A stretch of DNA of 64,000 bases from Umbelopsis isabellina. Its lineage: Eukaryota; Mucoromycota; Umbelopsidomycetes; Umbelopsidales; Umbelopsidaceae. The notes under the pieces were generated by a model. That model was not told where the DNA came from. It searched no databases and worked only from the letters and a program-made list of their open reading frames with translations. The stretch covers positions 806,001 to 870,000 of the forward strand of contig JAEPQZ010000012.1 in assembly GCA_016758905.1 (NCBI GenBank), written 5' to 3'. Shown piece by piece: positions 35,928 through 47,208 of the stretch (the first letter of the stretch is position 1; every line of letters begins with the position of its first letter). A program made the position numbers and the translations under genes.

Positions 35928-36162
35928 TTACTTCAGCAATGGGCAATTGCCTCTGAGATGGCCATATTTGCCACACCAAGAACTATTAGAGACACCTCAC
36001 TTTTTAGTGACATTATCAAAAGGAGAAAAAATGTTTCAAGATAATGTATTCTTACCATTGACCTCCTGTTAAATTGATATCTTTAACCGAGTTTTTGGGA
36101 ATCCCGCTCCTCGACGATGAAGCCTTACAGCATGATTTAGGTTTAATTTCGAGTACAGCCAT
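35928..36162 (-). CDS. Small CCHC zinc-knuckle protein, two exons
   Basis: Exon 1 (36162-36056) begins MAVLEIKPKSCCKASSSR and ends in the codon of the first knuckle Cys. A GTAAGA donor and TAATAG acceptor bound a 73-base intron; exon 2 is 35982-35928. The joined 53-aa protein ends with C36-SW-C39-GKYG-H44-LRGN-C49-PLLK, an exact C-x2-C-x4-H-x4-C zinc knuckle for nucleic acids. A TATAAATA box lies about 145 bases upstream. The knuckle exists only after splicing. Zinc knuckles of this kind also occur in mobile elements, but I see no other element part here. Likely a real, easily missed gene. Confidence 0.6.
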
Positions 36163-38036
36163 CAAAGAAAACGTAGACGTGGTAACAGATTATCAAAACT
36201 TGTTAACAGGAAGAGCAGCAAAAAGATAAAAAGGATTTTTTTGCTTCGAGTGATTTTTGTCAGTACAGAAAGAAAGAAAAATTTGGGAAGGTAACAAGCT
36301 TGGCTTATTTATACGGTTTTTTTTTCTTCTTCTCTTTCTCCTCTTGTACAAACTTGTAAAAAATCACAAATGGCACGGGCGATCTTTGCCACAACTGAAA
36401 CTGCCATTTTGCCAATGAAAACCCGCTGCATCACCACCCCGAATAGAAATGGACCTTTTCATTATCGATAAAATGGATATTGCTGCAAAGTAACGCACAT
36501 CTAGCCTTGTCAACAAAGGCGCCCATGTTTGGCTTTACTGTATTGGCTCCCCAATAGTAAATTCTTAGTCAACAAAAAAATCGATCTGTCAAAATAGTAA
36601 ATAATAACGTTGTGTACGGCCGAAAAAAAAGATCGTTTGCGTAGGACATCAGTGAGAAAAATTCTGGATAAACAACATTGGGAAGCAACTGTTTTTTAAG
36701 ATTTTAGTGTAAGATCTTTTAGTTTGGACTCATAAGCAGACGTGGCGTCAGCCATGTAAACAACCAGATGAGAGAAATATAAGTAATACGAATATCTCTT
36801 GATTTTGCGTCGACACCACTTTTGGAAAATCCGATAGTGTCCGTTGTTGATGAGGGTAACGAAGGAATAAAAAACCCTGTTTTTTTTCTAATTTTTTTTT
36901 TAATCAGACGAACGCATAAATGGCACCGAGCATAAGGGGTGAGGATAAGAAAAAAAAAGAATGGCTATAGAACATGCGCATTACGAATATTTGTGAGTAG
37001 TCAAGAGAGGAAACGGCTTTCCGGGACAAACCGAAAAAATCACTGCTTTCCGCGCGCCCTGCCAAAGATACAATTGGGATACTAATAGTTGGGCAGTCTC
37101 CTGCCCCCCTAACAAGCCTAATTTGTTACCTAGCACGAACAACACTAATGCATGTTCACTTTACAGGAGATGTTCATCGTTTTCGTATGTGCGTTTGCAT
37201 AACAAAGTGCCACCCGTACTGCCATTTCCTTGGCCTAGCCTTCTGTAATAAAAACAGTTAGTATTTTGTTTTGTTTTGACTGACTGGCAACGGCTGCAGC
37301 CGGAACTCGGAGCGTCTTGGCCGTCAGACATCTGTGCGAGGGCATGGGTTGTGGTTCAATGTACCACCATCCCAATCTAGCTTACTTCCAAAGATGTGAC
37401 ATTGATGCGTGCCAAACCTCCATTTCACAAAAAAATATTATGCATATATGTTTACGATCACCACAAATATATTCCATTTTGTTGCGCATCGTAAGTCGCC
37501 GTTGACACCCAAAGCTGCTCGTTGATTGTTGATAAGCTTCCATGAAAATGTGAAATTTTTATTCAGTTACTATATAGTCTCGGTGTGTTGTAGAAATAAC
37601 GTTTTGCCAAAAATTGTTGTTACTTATGGCATAACTTTGCCATACCATCCTTTTTGGTATGATTTTGGCTGGCGTTACACTCTCTTATGCTCGGTTATTT
37701 CGCAATACCCAATGAGTATAGCTCATATTACTATTTGTTTCCTTCCTTGAGACTTGCGAGGACACGCGGTAGCTTAGCTTTAAACTGAGAAAGTATCCCT
37801 ATTCTAACCAGCGCTTGGCACCCCACATCTGCAATTTTAGGAAATACTGAAAACTTTGTGGCATAACCTTGTTTGAAAAAGCAGTTTGGCAGTTTAGTCT
37901 ACCATATTCTATTAAAGTTATACGTTTTGCCATTTGGCGGCAATGAGGTTTGTGTTAAAAAGAAATTGACATGGTTATAAAAGGTTAGAAAGCGGTGCAT
38001 TATAGAACAATAATATTAAAATAGACTCGTCTCTGT
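36163..38036. other. Intergenic region
   Basis: About 1.9 kb: promoter of the zinc-knuckle gene, then sequence without a supported gene up to the 3' end of the DUF202 gene. Several T-rich and A-rich runs. Confidence 0.5.
36306..36313 (-). promoter_or_regulatory. TATA box of the zinc-knuckle gene
   Basis: TATAAATA on the minus strand, followed downstream by a CT-rich stretch and then the ATG at 36162. Confidence 0.5.
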
Positions 38037-38811
38037 TCAGATGGTGAGTATGATAACGAACATGGCAATGAGTGCCACAAACAATATAGCCGAGCCGCCA
38101 ATGACTGCTCCTCTACTGGCAGGAAATTGGCCCTTGATCATGGCATGCTGAGAATGAAAATATCGTGCATTGGCAAAATATAAGAAAAGGATGCTGAACA
38201 TGACAAATGTTGCTCCAAAGGCTCTCCCGATTTGATGAGCATTAGGTTGGGTGTTATTCAATTGGAATAACTGCGTGATCGCTAGCAAACATTTAGATCC
38301 AGTCAATAAAATGTCCGTGTGACTATGTAGGTATGACAATGGGAAATTTGGGTTTGTTAAACCAAACTTACCAACACCAACAGTTATCAGTGATAAGGAC
38401 GTTCGTAACCAAGCCAGAAAAGTTCTCTCGTTCGCTGTAGAGCAAACTTTTGGTAAATCATTAATAGAAGACCGGCAAAGACATATATAGTATTTTACCT
38501 AAATGATCTCTTGCAACACTGGACTTATTTTCCAACATCTTGGACGTTGATATTTTTGAGTAACCTTGGTATAATCCATGCCAGATAGTTCGAGGTGGTC
38601 TAGCCTGCTCATTGGCAAACTTTTTATGAGCGTCTTCTCGTTGTTGCTGAGTTAGAGTTCGGAAAAGTGCTGGTGGTTCCCAGGAATGTCGCCTGTCCTG
38701 TGATGTTGTAGCCGTAGCGTCCTCCTGTGTTGGATCGCCTGAAGATCGCTTTCTCAAAGTTTCTGGTGTCTGAGCATCTTCTTGCTGATTTTGCTGTGCT
38801 TGTTGGTCCAT
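38037..38811 (-). CDS. DUF202-domain membrane protein
   Basis: Exons read downward: 38811-38499, 38434-38372, 38281-38037; 206 aa. A hydrophilic Gln/Glu-rich N terminus of about 95 residues precedes the DUF202 signature ARDHLANERTFLAWLRTSLSL and three membrane helices ending VALIAMFVIILTI. The same domain forms the membrane part of VTC polyphosphate polymerase and small vacuolar proteins, but there is no SPX or polymerase domain here. Function unknown. It is divergent from the ECM4-like gene. Confidence 0.87.
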
Positions 38812-39005
38812 GTTGGACTTGAAAAAGAGAATGTCTTACTTTTGGGAAGACGAACGATCCGAGACTAGGGTCTGGGGATTTTTGGCCATAGCTACTTCAA
38901 CGCCTGACTCTAAAATTCATGCTTTTTTTCCGCTTTACTATTTCTTCTTCTTGCAAGAACTTACCCTCTGCTTATAAACCATCAACCAACTTTCAGCGAA
39001 TTTGG

Positions 39006-40467
39006 ATGTCTACCACAGCTACTAAACAACAACCTGAGATCACAAAGTGGGCCTCTAAAGACGGAGAGTTTCGTCGACAAGTGTCTTCTTTTCGCGATTT
39101 TGTTAGTCGCGATAAAAACGCACGCTTTGCTGCTGAACCGTGAATATCTACCGCTTTCTCTGTGTTTATTGCAACCGCCGAGTAACTGACTTGGATCTTC
39201 TGTTATTAGAGATCGTTATCACTTGTATATTTCTTGGGCTTGCCCATGGGTAAGAGTTGTTTTGTCATCAGCCGTGCAAAGATGACTGAGCAATTGAGAG
39301 TCCGATGGATATTGACAAAGGATTTTGTTTGCCGCTTGGGTAGGCACATAGAACTGCCATAGTAAGACAACTGAAGGGACTCGACAAAATTATCGGTCTC
39401 TCGGTAGTTGATTTTTTGTTGCTGGATAAGGGATGGTGAGTATCGGATGAGTCAAGTACGTTTCTTGTCAAAACCTAATTGTCACCTTCAACAAAAGGAA
39501 ATTCTCTTCATCCGAAGAGACACCTGGTGCTATTCCCGACAATGTGAACAATGCAAACTATATCCGAGAAATCTATTTCAAGGCTAATCCTGACTATGAA
39601 GGTCGCTTCACCGTACCGGTCCTTTGGGACAAGAAAAACGCTACAATTGGTAAGTTTGCTTGGTTACGCTAAAGCACACAGCAGAAGGGTTGGAAAGAAG
39701 TTGATAAACATACTATTAGTGAGCAATGAAAGTTCCGAAATCATCAGAATGTTCAACGAGGAGTTCAATGACTACATTGATGAGGATAAAAAGAGCCTAA
39801 ACTACTATCCTGAGAATTTGAGAAAAGACATCGACGAACTCAATGAATGGGTTTATGACACTGTCAATAACGGTGTCTACAAGTCCGGATTCGCTACCAA
39901 GCAGACAGCATGTTAGTATTGTGGTCAAAGCAGTCAATGACGGATCAAAAGTAATGATGTGTTTTCAACCTAGACGAAAACCATGTGTATCCGTTGTTCA
40001 AGTCATTGGATAGAATCGAAAAGATCCTCGCAGAAAACGAGTATTTAGTTGCTAACACATTTACTGAAGCTGACATTAGATTGTGGACTACAATTGTTAG
40101 GTAAAGTGTGGCGAACTACATATTGTGATCAGTCAGGATTTTAACGTTGAGCATGCGTTTTGCAGATTTGATCCTGTTTATGTAGGTCATTTCAAATGCA
40201 ACTTGAAGACGATCGAGAAGGATTATCCCAACATTTTGCGCTGGGCTCGCCAAATTTATCAAAAAGCCGGAGGTACGTACGAAACAACTGTGGATGAAGA
40301 GCGTGCACCAGCGTAATTAACTGTTTACTTTTATGCTAGTGGCTGACACTGTCAACATGCATCATATCAAACATCATTATTATGAAAGCCACAGTCAGAT
40401 TAATCCTACTGGCGTCGTTCCCGTTAGCAATGGTCCCGATTTGTCCAAGCCGATTATCAAATCTTAA
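39006..40467 (+). CDS. ECM4: Glutathionyl-hydroquinone reductase (ECM4/GTO, Xi-class GST)
   Basis: Eight exons (39006-39139, 39210-39249, 39344-39435, 39498-39649, 39720-39911, 39974-40100, 40166-40272, 40340-40467) encode 323 aa, close to bacterial YqjG. The thioredoxin-like half has ISWACPWAHRTAIVRQLKGL with the catalytic Cys in CPWAH; the helical half has YLVANTFTEADIRLWTT, and the C terminus has NPTGVVPVSNGPDLSKP. The enzyme reduces glutathionyl-hydroquinones with glutathione in redox and quinone detoxification. An in-frame ATG at 38919 would add 29 basic, Ser-rich residues resembling a mitochondrial presequence, so dual targeting is possible. Confidence 0.92.
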
Positions 40468-40693
40468 GCTTGAGATATATAATGATTGCACAACTCGGCG
40501 CCTCTATAATGCATTAACTGGATTATGAATTTATTCTTTTTGTGGGTTCATGCTTAGTGTTTGTAATTTGTCAACCGAATGATAAGATTGGCAACAATAA
40601 AGTCAATTGAAAAGAAACAAACGCACGAGCAGTACAGCACAATGATTTGTTCTACTGTTGATTTATTTTTTGATTATATACAATTGACATATT

Positions 40694-43252
40694 CTAGTCC
40701 TCGTTCCTTCTTGGTTGGAAGTTGGGCGGCGGGCGAGGTCCAGGCGCACCTTGATGTGCAGGTCCACCTTGAGATGGCGGAAAAGGCGGGAATTTGAATC
40801 CTGGTGGTGGCGGTGGCCAAAACATAGGCATTGGACCATTGGGAGTGTTAACCATGGGAGGTGGTGGTGGGCGACCTCCTTTCGCCGCACCAGGAGGAGG
40901 AGGCATAGGTGGCCATGGACCTTGTGAATTAGGTGGGCCGTTACGCATCCGTTTCGCATCACGATGCATAGGAGCTGAGGAGTCCATTTCACGTTTCATA
41001 GGTGGTTGATTAGCTGGAGGACGAGCCATCTTAGGACCGTTGGGCGCCGCAGTAATAGCTTGTGCACCAACTGGCTCTAAGGATTGAGGCGGCCGATATT
41101 CTACATCTGGCTCCTCTATCGTAGCACGATCACGGAATGGTGTACCTTGGAACCCGCCATAATAACCCGTCACAAGGTACCCTCTTTCTATTTCAGTGTA
41201 TGCTGATAATGGAACGATGGCTTCTCCAAGTTCATAGTTGAAATATGTTTTAGGTCCGAACCCCGATGCCCAATTGACCTTAACAGTCAACTGGTTCAAT
41301 TGAAACGTCTTCATTGTACTTTTTATGTGATCTAAAGCCTGCCTTCGATCAAATTTTAAAAATGCATTAACCATATTGAATTTGGTTTTATGTACCTGAA
41401 GCAACGCAATAGAGTAGAGAATATTAGTCAGAGGCCAGCATCAGGGGAGCTATATAATTCATACATACCACAACGCTAGACACATTGCCATATTCAGCAA
41501 ATCGTTCACGTATTTGTTGTTTAGTCATGGTCTCGGGAAGTGGGCCAACAAATAAGGTCCGTGTGAGCACTGCAAATAGAGTGTAAGTTTAGGTATAATT
41601 GGCAAATCATGTTGGGCAGATCATAAATAAGTTTCTGAGCATACCTCTAATTGACCCTTCTGGAAGTGCGGGATCATCAAACACAATGCTGTTTCCAAAT
41701 GACTGATTGGCTGGTGGTTCTGGAACAGACGGTGATGCGTTGATCTTGGCCGGGTGATCGAGCAAGGATGGAGCTGGGTTGCGCGGGCCACCTCGCATTG
41801 CATTTGGAGCAGGAGGTGGCGGTCGCATCTGCCCAGACTGGCCGGGTGATCGATAGCTATTTGGAGGTGGTGATGGCTCTGCATTGCGTTGCTGCGGAAT
41901 TGGTGGACCGTGCCAGTTTTGATCACCTTGAGGAGGTGGATTCGCTATTTGCTTCAACAAATTCACATCAATTGGGTAATCATAGGTATTTGCTGTATTT
42001 GGAACAGGCAGGGATTGAGCAGGATGATTAGGAGAATTGCATGTATTGTCAGTTGCAATGTTATTGGACACTGAAGGACTATTTTGTTTCAATGTATCGA
42101 GCAAATTTGCGAGAGCAGCAGGCAGCATTTCTTGACCATTGTTTTGATTATTATTGTTTGAATGAGAATGAGAAGCATCATCATCATCTCCATAATCAAA
42201 GTCATCGACACTATGATTCCCTGGACCATCCTTTGATGGCTCAGGTTGCGTATTGGCTGGTACATTGATAGGAAATTGACTATTCTTTGCAATGCTTGCA
42301 AGAGTAGCCAGCAATGCGTTTGGATCATTATTATGGGCTGCAAAACGAAAAGAGATCTAGTTAATCGAAAAGTCCTCCTCAACACCTATCAAATGCTACC
42401 AAGAATACTGGGAATAGATAAACACCTTTCTGGTTGTCAGCCACTGGCGACGCTACACTTGATAAACCTTTTTTCAAATGGTCTACGACATCTTGCGAAA
42501 GAATCCCGCTTCTACCCCAAATGTCGACTGTCTTATTAAGCTTTCCCTATTAACAAGTTCAAAGTGCAAGTGGATGATGCAAAATTGGAGAAAGATGTAT
42601 CAGTAAAGCGAAAAGGATGTTTGCAACAACGTTTATATCAATATCATGAAGCATAAAGGAAATATCTTCAATCTCTAACAGAAACAGTCGTGTTCATGGA
42701 TTCAGCCCAAGAACCAAACGATAAGTTGTCGGCTCCCCACTACTCTCACCTAGCTATTCCGAATACCCAATTTCAAACAACTAACAGCGTTGGATTCATT
42801 GTGCCTACCTTATCCTTTTCAGTACACTTGCGAAAAATCTCGGCCAACTCCAGCCTTTCAAACATAACTTGGAAACTTTCTAGAATCTGTTTTGCGATAA
42901 CGCCATCCTCTGCTTCCCCCTTTTTTCGCCAAGTGGCATGCGCACTTCTGGAGATGGCGTCGATAACATACATTCCGGCAAGCTTATAGTCGAATGGTGA
43001 AGTACGAAGGAACCGCTCTATAGATGCAACAAAGTCCTGGTAATGCTGATTTCCCCGTGACAATAATAGAGTTAACACATGAGCAACAGAATGTCGTGTC
43101 TGCCTTTGCAGTGTTTAGCGACTTACCTGAGGGTATGACATTGCGGTATTCTTCAAGCTCTTAATCTTTGACTCTGATATTGGTAGCTTGGCTTCCATCA
43201 GCGCCTGCATATCGTTGTCAAAGTAAGCTGGATTCCATGTTGATGGCATCAT
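40694..43252 (-). CDS. SEB1: SEB1/Nrd1-like CTD-interacting, RNA-binding termination factor
   Basis: Six exons read downward: 43252-43127, 43045-42809, 42546-42426, 42337-41645, 41569-41469, 41395-40694; 659 aa. Residues about 1-145 form a CID that binds RNA polymerase II CTD (ISESKIKSLKNTAM, DYKLAGMYVIDAISRSA, KTVDIWGRSGI). A long Asn/Pro-rich linker follows. An RRM with TLFVGPLPETMTKQQIRERF continues into VNWASGFGPKTYFNYELGE, the extended fold of Seb1 and Nrd1, then a Pro/Gly-rich tail. It acts in transcription termination and 3' processing. Taking the second acceptor for intron 1 keeps the helix length of Nrd1; the first would leave a 27-base intron. Confidence 0.88.
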
Positions 43253-43386
43253 GGGAATTGTAACAAAGAGTATATCAAAGCTGCTTGTGACTTGCTCTTA
43301 TATAAAAAATTCGTGCTTGGAAAAAAAATTCCAAGTCCCAAAGACAGCAACCAGGTCAATCTTGCGACTCCCCCACACACCTAACC
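43253..43386. promoter_or_regulatory. 134-base divergent promoter, SEB1-like / RPC6
   Basis: Two RNA polymerase-related genes start on opposite strands with only 134 bases between ATGs. A TATA-like TTATATAA sequence lies near 43299-43306. Confidence 0.5.
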
Positions 43387-44753
43387 ATGGCAACCATTAA
43401 GCGAGAGCCAGATGCCGGTACTAGCATACCTAATGGTCGCTCGGGCGGGTCTAATGTTACGGTGCCGACGGAGCTCAACGACATAGAAAGGCTCATATAT
43501 ACAACTGTGGCAGAATATCAAGACGTAAGTGATCATGCTCGAAGTGTTAGCAACTCGACATACAATGTCTAACCAACTGCACAGGGCCTGCCGGTGACAG
43601 ATCTCGTCCCTAAGATCCCTAGCTTATCACAAGAAGACATCCTTGAAAACGTCAACGCGCTATCCAAGAAGGTGATTTTTTGTTGTTGGATCGATGGATT
43701 TGACTTGTAGTATGCCAGGATATATCGCTAACGCATGGATTCACAGAGTCTCTTGGAATTTCAAATGATTGGCATTGCTACTTATGTTCGAATCATCGAG
43801 TTGAAAGATTATCAAAAGTGAGTAGCATTGGGTCGCGATACGTTGCGTGGCTGCGCGAGCTCTCTGACTCACTCTATATTATGTAGGACGAGTTCATTGG
43901 ACAGTGACTCAAAGTTAATTTACAACTGGATTCGAGATTCTGGAAGTGAAGGTATATGGACAAAAGATCTCAAGAAGCACACAAATCTCCACATCAATGT
44001 TGTCAATCGTGTCTTGAAGGCACTTGAGCACAAGCAGCTTGTGAAATCAGTTAAACATGTCAAGGTAACGTATGACTGTTGCTATACCACTTTCAGTTGT
44101 GCAGCCAATTAATGTGTTGTGATAGTGGCCAACACGTAGAATTTATATGCTGTATGATGTGACTCCATCTAGTGAAGTAACTGGTGGAGCTTGGTACACT
44201 GACCAAGAACTCGATACCGACTTCATTGAAACACTTGCAGTCACTTGCTACAAATACATCTACTCTAGAGTAAGGACGGGTTCTTAGTTGATGGTTATAC
44301 TTGTTCACGGATGCTAATAATTTTGGCTGTGCTTTACAGAGCTTTCCAAGGGACAAAAGCATTATATATAGAGCAGGCTACGATCACTATCCATCTGCTG
44401 CCGAAGTGAAACGGTTCATTCAAGAGAAGAGAATATCCTCTGTGGAACTCACCATACAGGATATCAATTGTCTCCTTGATTTATTGGTTCACGATGATAT
44501 GATTGAGAAATTGATGCCATTTGGCATGTCCATGGAGGAAATGGATGACGACGAAGATAGTAAGGGAGATAGCATTGAATGGGTATACAAGGTCATCGAC
44601 AGAACCATCATCTCGCCCGTGGCTACCAAAACCCCAATTGATGCTCTGTCGGAAGTACCATGCGGCACCTGTCCAGTTTTTAAATTCTGTACAGAAGATG
44701 GACCAATCTCTCCTTTCAACTGCCAATATTATCAAAAGTGGCTCGACTTTTAA
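43387..44753 (+). CDS. RPC6: RNA polymerase III subunit RPC6 (RPC34)
   Basis: Exons 43387-43524, 43585-43671, 43747-43817, 43887-44064, 44126-44269 and 44340-44753 encode 343 aa. Winged-helix regions include ELNDIERLIYTTVAEYQD, GSEGIWTKDLKKHTNLH and RRIYMLYDVTPSSEVTGGAW. The C terminus has the conserved cysteines of VPCGTCPVFKFCTEDGPISP that bind a cluster or zinc. RPC34 bridges polymerase III to TFIIIB for tRNA and 5S transcription. An acidic insertion (MDDDEDSKGDS) slightly lengthens it relative to the 316-317 aa human and yeast forms. Confidence 0.94.
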
Positions 44754-44962
44754 CAAAGCATTCTTGAAAACACTCTCAATGTACATAACAATAATTACGC
44801 ATTTGCAATAAAAATAGGGCTGACAATACAAGCTGCCATATAGAGCTGGTGGATTAAACTAACAAATAGAAACATGAATGCTTTTGAGACATTTTTAAAA
44901 CCGCTTTATGTATGGCAAAGAAAAATGTGTAAATAAACAGCTTAATCTAATGGTCTGTTTAA

Positions 44963-46834
44963 TCAATGAAAGTCTTCAGGTGGTTCAATAAATTGCATTC
45001 TAGATTCTTTAGCTCCGTATGCTGTAGGAGCAACTTCTATCAAAATGTTTCTTGGGATAGAAATGCGAGGGATTTCCTGTTCAGTCCTATCAAACAGATA
45101 GGCATATAAGCACCGCAACACTGTCTCATGGGCGATGATCAACACATCACTCTTCTCTCGCTCCAGCTCCATGATAACCGGTTCTAGCCTAACAGCCAAG
45201 TCATGATACGACTATAAACGTATGTTAGTAGAGTCAAATAAGGAACTATGCGCATAGCGAAATACATACCTCTGCTCTGGGATATCGATGTCGGTATGGG
45301 TCCTTTTGTGCTTTAGCAATTTCATCGGGGAACCGCGCCTTCAAGTTTCTTTGATGAGTCATTTCTACGTCCATTTACGCAAATCAAGTACTAGTCTCAC
45401 CTTAATTTCTTCATCGGTTAAGCCATCGACTTCACCAGGGTTCATCTGAGTTAATGTAGTGTGCTGCCGAATAATGATGTCCTCTTCAAACGCAAAGTGA
45501 AGAGCGGTCTGCTTTGACCTTTTTCTCGCTGATGTCCAGACCTACAACAACCATAGATTAACCATGTTATTCCACTCTGTCTGTCATCACATATAACTTA
45601 CATTTAGTGGCCGCACATACTCTTCTTTGTTATTGGTTGCGCGTTGCCGAGCACGATAAGAGAGAATAAATTCTTTCAATCTTTCTGCGTATTCGTGCCC
45701 TTCGGGCGCTAAATCTGGGTCTTCTTTATATCGGTTATCATTCTCAGAAGGTCCCGGCTAATATTGAAGTAGGTGAAGTTAATACAAATGTCGTTAGCCA
45801 CTTACAATTGACCCGTAAACGTACCCGAGCGAAATATATAGTGCGTGGTTGTATATGTAAGTTCATTAGGTAAAATACCAAACGAGACTAGTGTTGACAC
45901 CTTGACTTTAAAACCATGTGATAAACGGTGCATGCATCTGAACAAATTTTTACCTGCAAGTATCCATGCACATTGTTAACGATAATCTGCTCGCCAACAT
46001 TCATAAGCTTTACAAATGGTTGAGACAAATCAGCTAGCGTCTCGTACGTCAACATATGTTGTTCAATACGTTTCTGTTATATTGGTCAGCTTCATCCTTC
46101 ATTTTATGCAGCTATCAATTTCATTTTCACTCGCCTCAAAGTCTTTGATGGCTTCCTCAGGATCCCAACCTATATACTATAGACGGAATTAATCTCAATT
46201 GCAAAAGCAGCCCCAAGATATTGTGACACTTACATCCGGCGAAGAGATTTTGACACTTCGTATGTTTGCTTGCACCACTTCCGGCTTATTGCATATCGAC
46301 TCTGTTGTGGGAAATCTGTCAATGCCCGCTCGATGTTTGACAGCATGCCCCACGTGTGTATATACTTGCCAATGAAAATAGGCTGAATCTGCATTTCTGT
46401 CAACCTGTCGTATATGTATTTCCTTCTCTCAGCACTTTCGCTATTAGCGTCATACACCGCCACTTGGCCTCCGTCTTTCGTTATCCAAGATATTAGGTCT
46501 TCCAAGCATTCGTTTGCAATCTCTACTCGCTTATGTTTGGCATCACGGTTGGTTGGATCAAACCAAGAGTTGGGCATACTACCGAGAAGAGCTCGTCGAT
46601 AATTGCCGACACTGAAAACTTGTGTTTCGACTCCCAGCCAGCGCATGTACCGGCATAACGATCGTGAGACGTGAGTTTTACCTCTGGCAGGCAATCTGTA
46701 ACGCACCATGTCAGACAGCAGCTAACGAGAATATCAGCGAGAACATACTAAATTGCTTACCCCACTGTCACAATGGCTATAGCACCGGCGTGAAAGAGTC
46801 TGCCAGAATCAGTTTTGTACAGTTGAGCAGCCAT
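44963..46834 (-). CDS. PFK26: 6-phosphofructo-2-kinase with inactivated bisphosphatase domain
   Basis: Ten exons read downward: 46834-46761, 46695-46370, 46301-46234, 46176-46135, 46073-45954, 45887-45825, 45757-45602, 45541-45401, 45338-45270, 45211-44963; 435 aa. The kinase half has the P-loop GLPARGKTH, FSVGNYRR and YDAN; it makes fructose 2,6-bisphosphate, the activator of glycolysis. The phosphatase half keeps the fold (VWTSARKRSKQT, RHRYPRAESYHDL, AHETVLRC), but the RHGE motif reads R231-P-G-P and the general-acid Glu of NEIDAG is Gln (about residue 315). So phosphatase activity should be lost, as in yeast Pfk26. Introns 2 and 4 start with GC. Confidence 0.92.
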
Positions 46835-47208
46835 AAAGATAGCTTCAAAAACGCATATGAGCTCAGCTCTCAAAATGATGAAATTGCCGGCCGCTGTCAC
46901 AAATACTCAGTGACTGCTGGTTGAACCGGCTCTGGTCAGACCAAAATCCAGTATCTTTAGTTCTAGAGAATATTTTTGGACCTTCGTTTTTCAAAAAATG
47001 TGATTTATAAATAATCAGGCAGATTAACAATTAGAATTTGATGGATATAATAAAACGCTCTTACGTGACATGTCGATTATGTTGTCAGATAGAAAAATCT
47101 GATTAGCTGACCGGGATTTAAAAAATCGATCTGATAAAAATTTCGTTTGTAATTATTGCTCCACTTTGTAGAGGTTACTGACAGCTATAACTTGCTACAT
47201 CTTCGGCA
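46835..47208. promoter_or_regulatory. Divergent promoter region, PFK-2 / MMS19
   Basis: 374 bases between opposite ATGs, AT-rich with A/T runs. No gene seen. Confidence 0.5.

Noticed and set aside
36370-36471. 33-codon frame on the plus strand after a CT-rich tract.
   Set aside because: The TATA and CT-rich signals here fit the minus-strand zinc-knuckle gene better, and the short peptide has no motif.
37250-37400. Spliced minus-strand frame that could code about 37 residues.
   Set aside because: Short, no motif, no TATA box and several equally good alternatives; likely chance.
43046-43126. First possible acceptor for intron 1 of the SEB1-like gene (GGCAG), which keeps the frame.
   Set aside because: It would leave a 27-base intron and add 18 residues not found in the CID of Nrd1; the later acceptor gives the same helix spacing as Nrd1.
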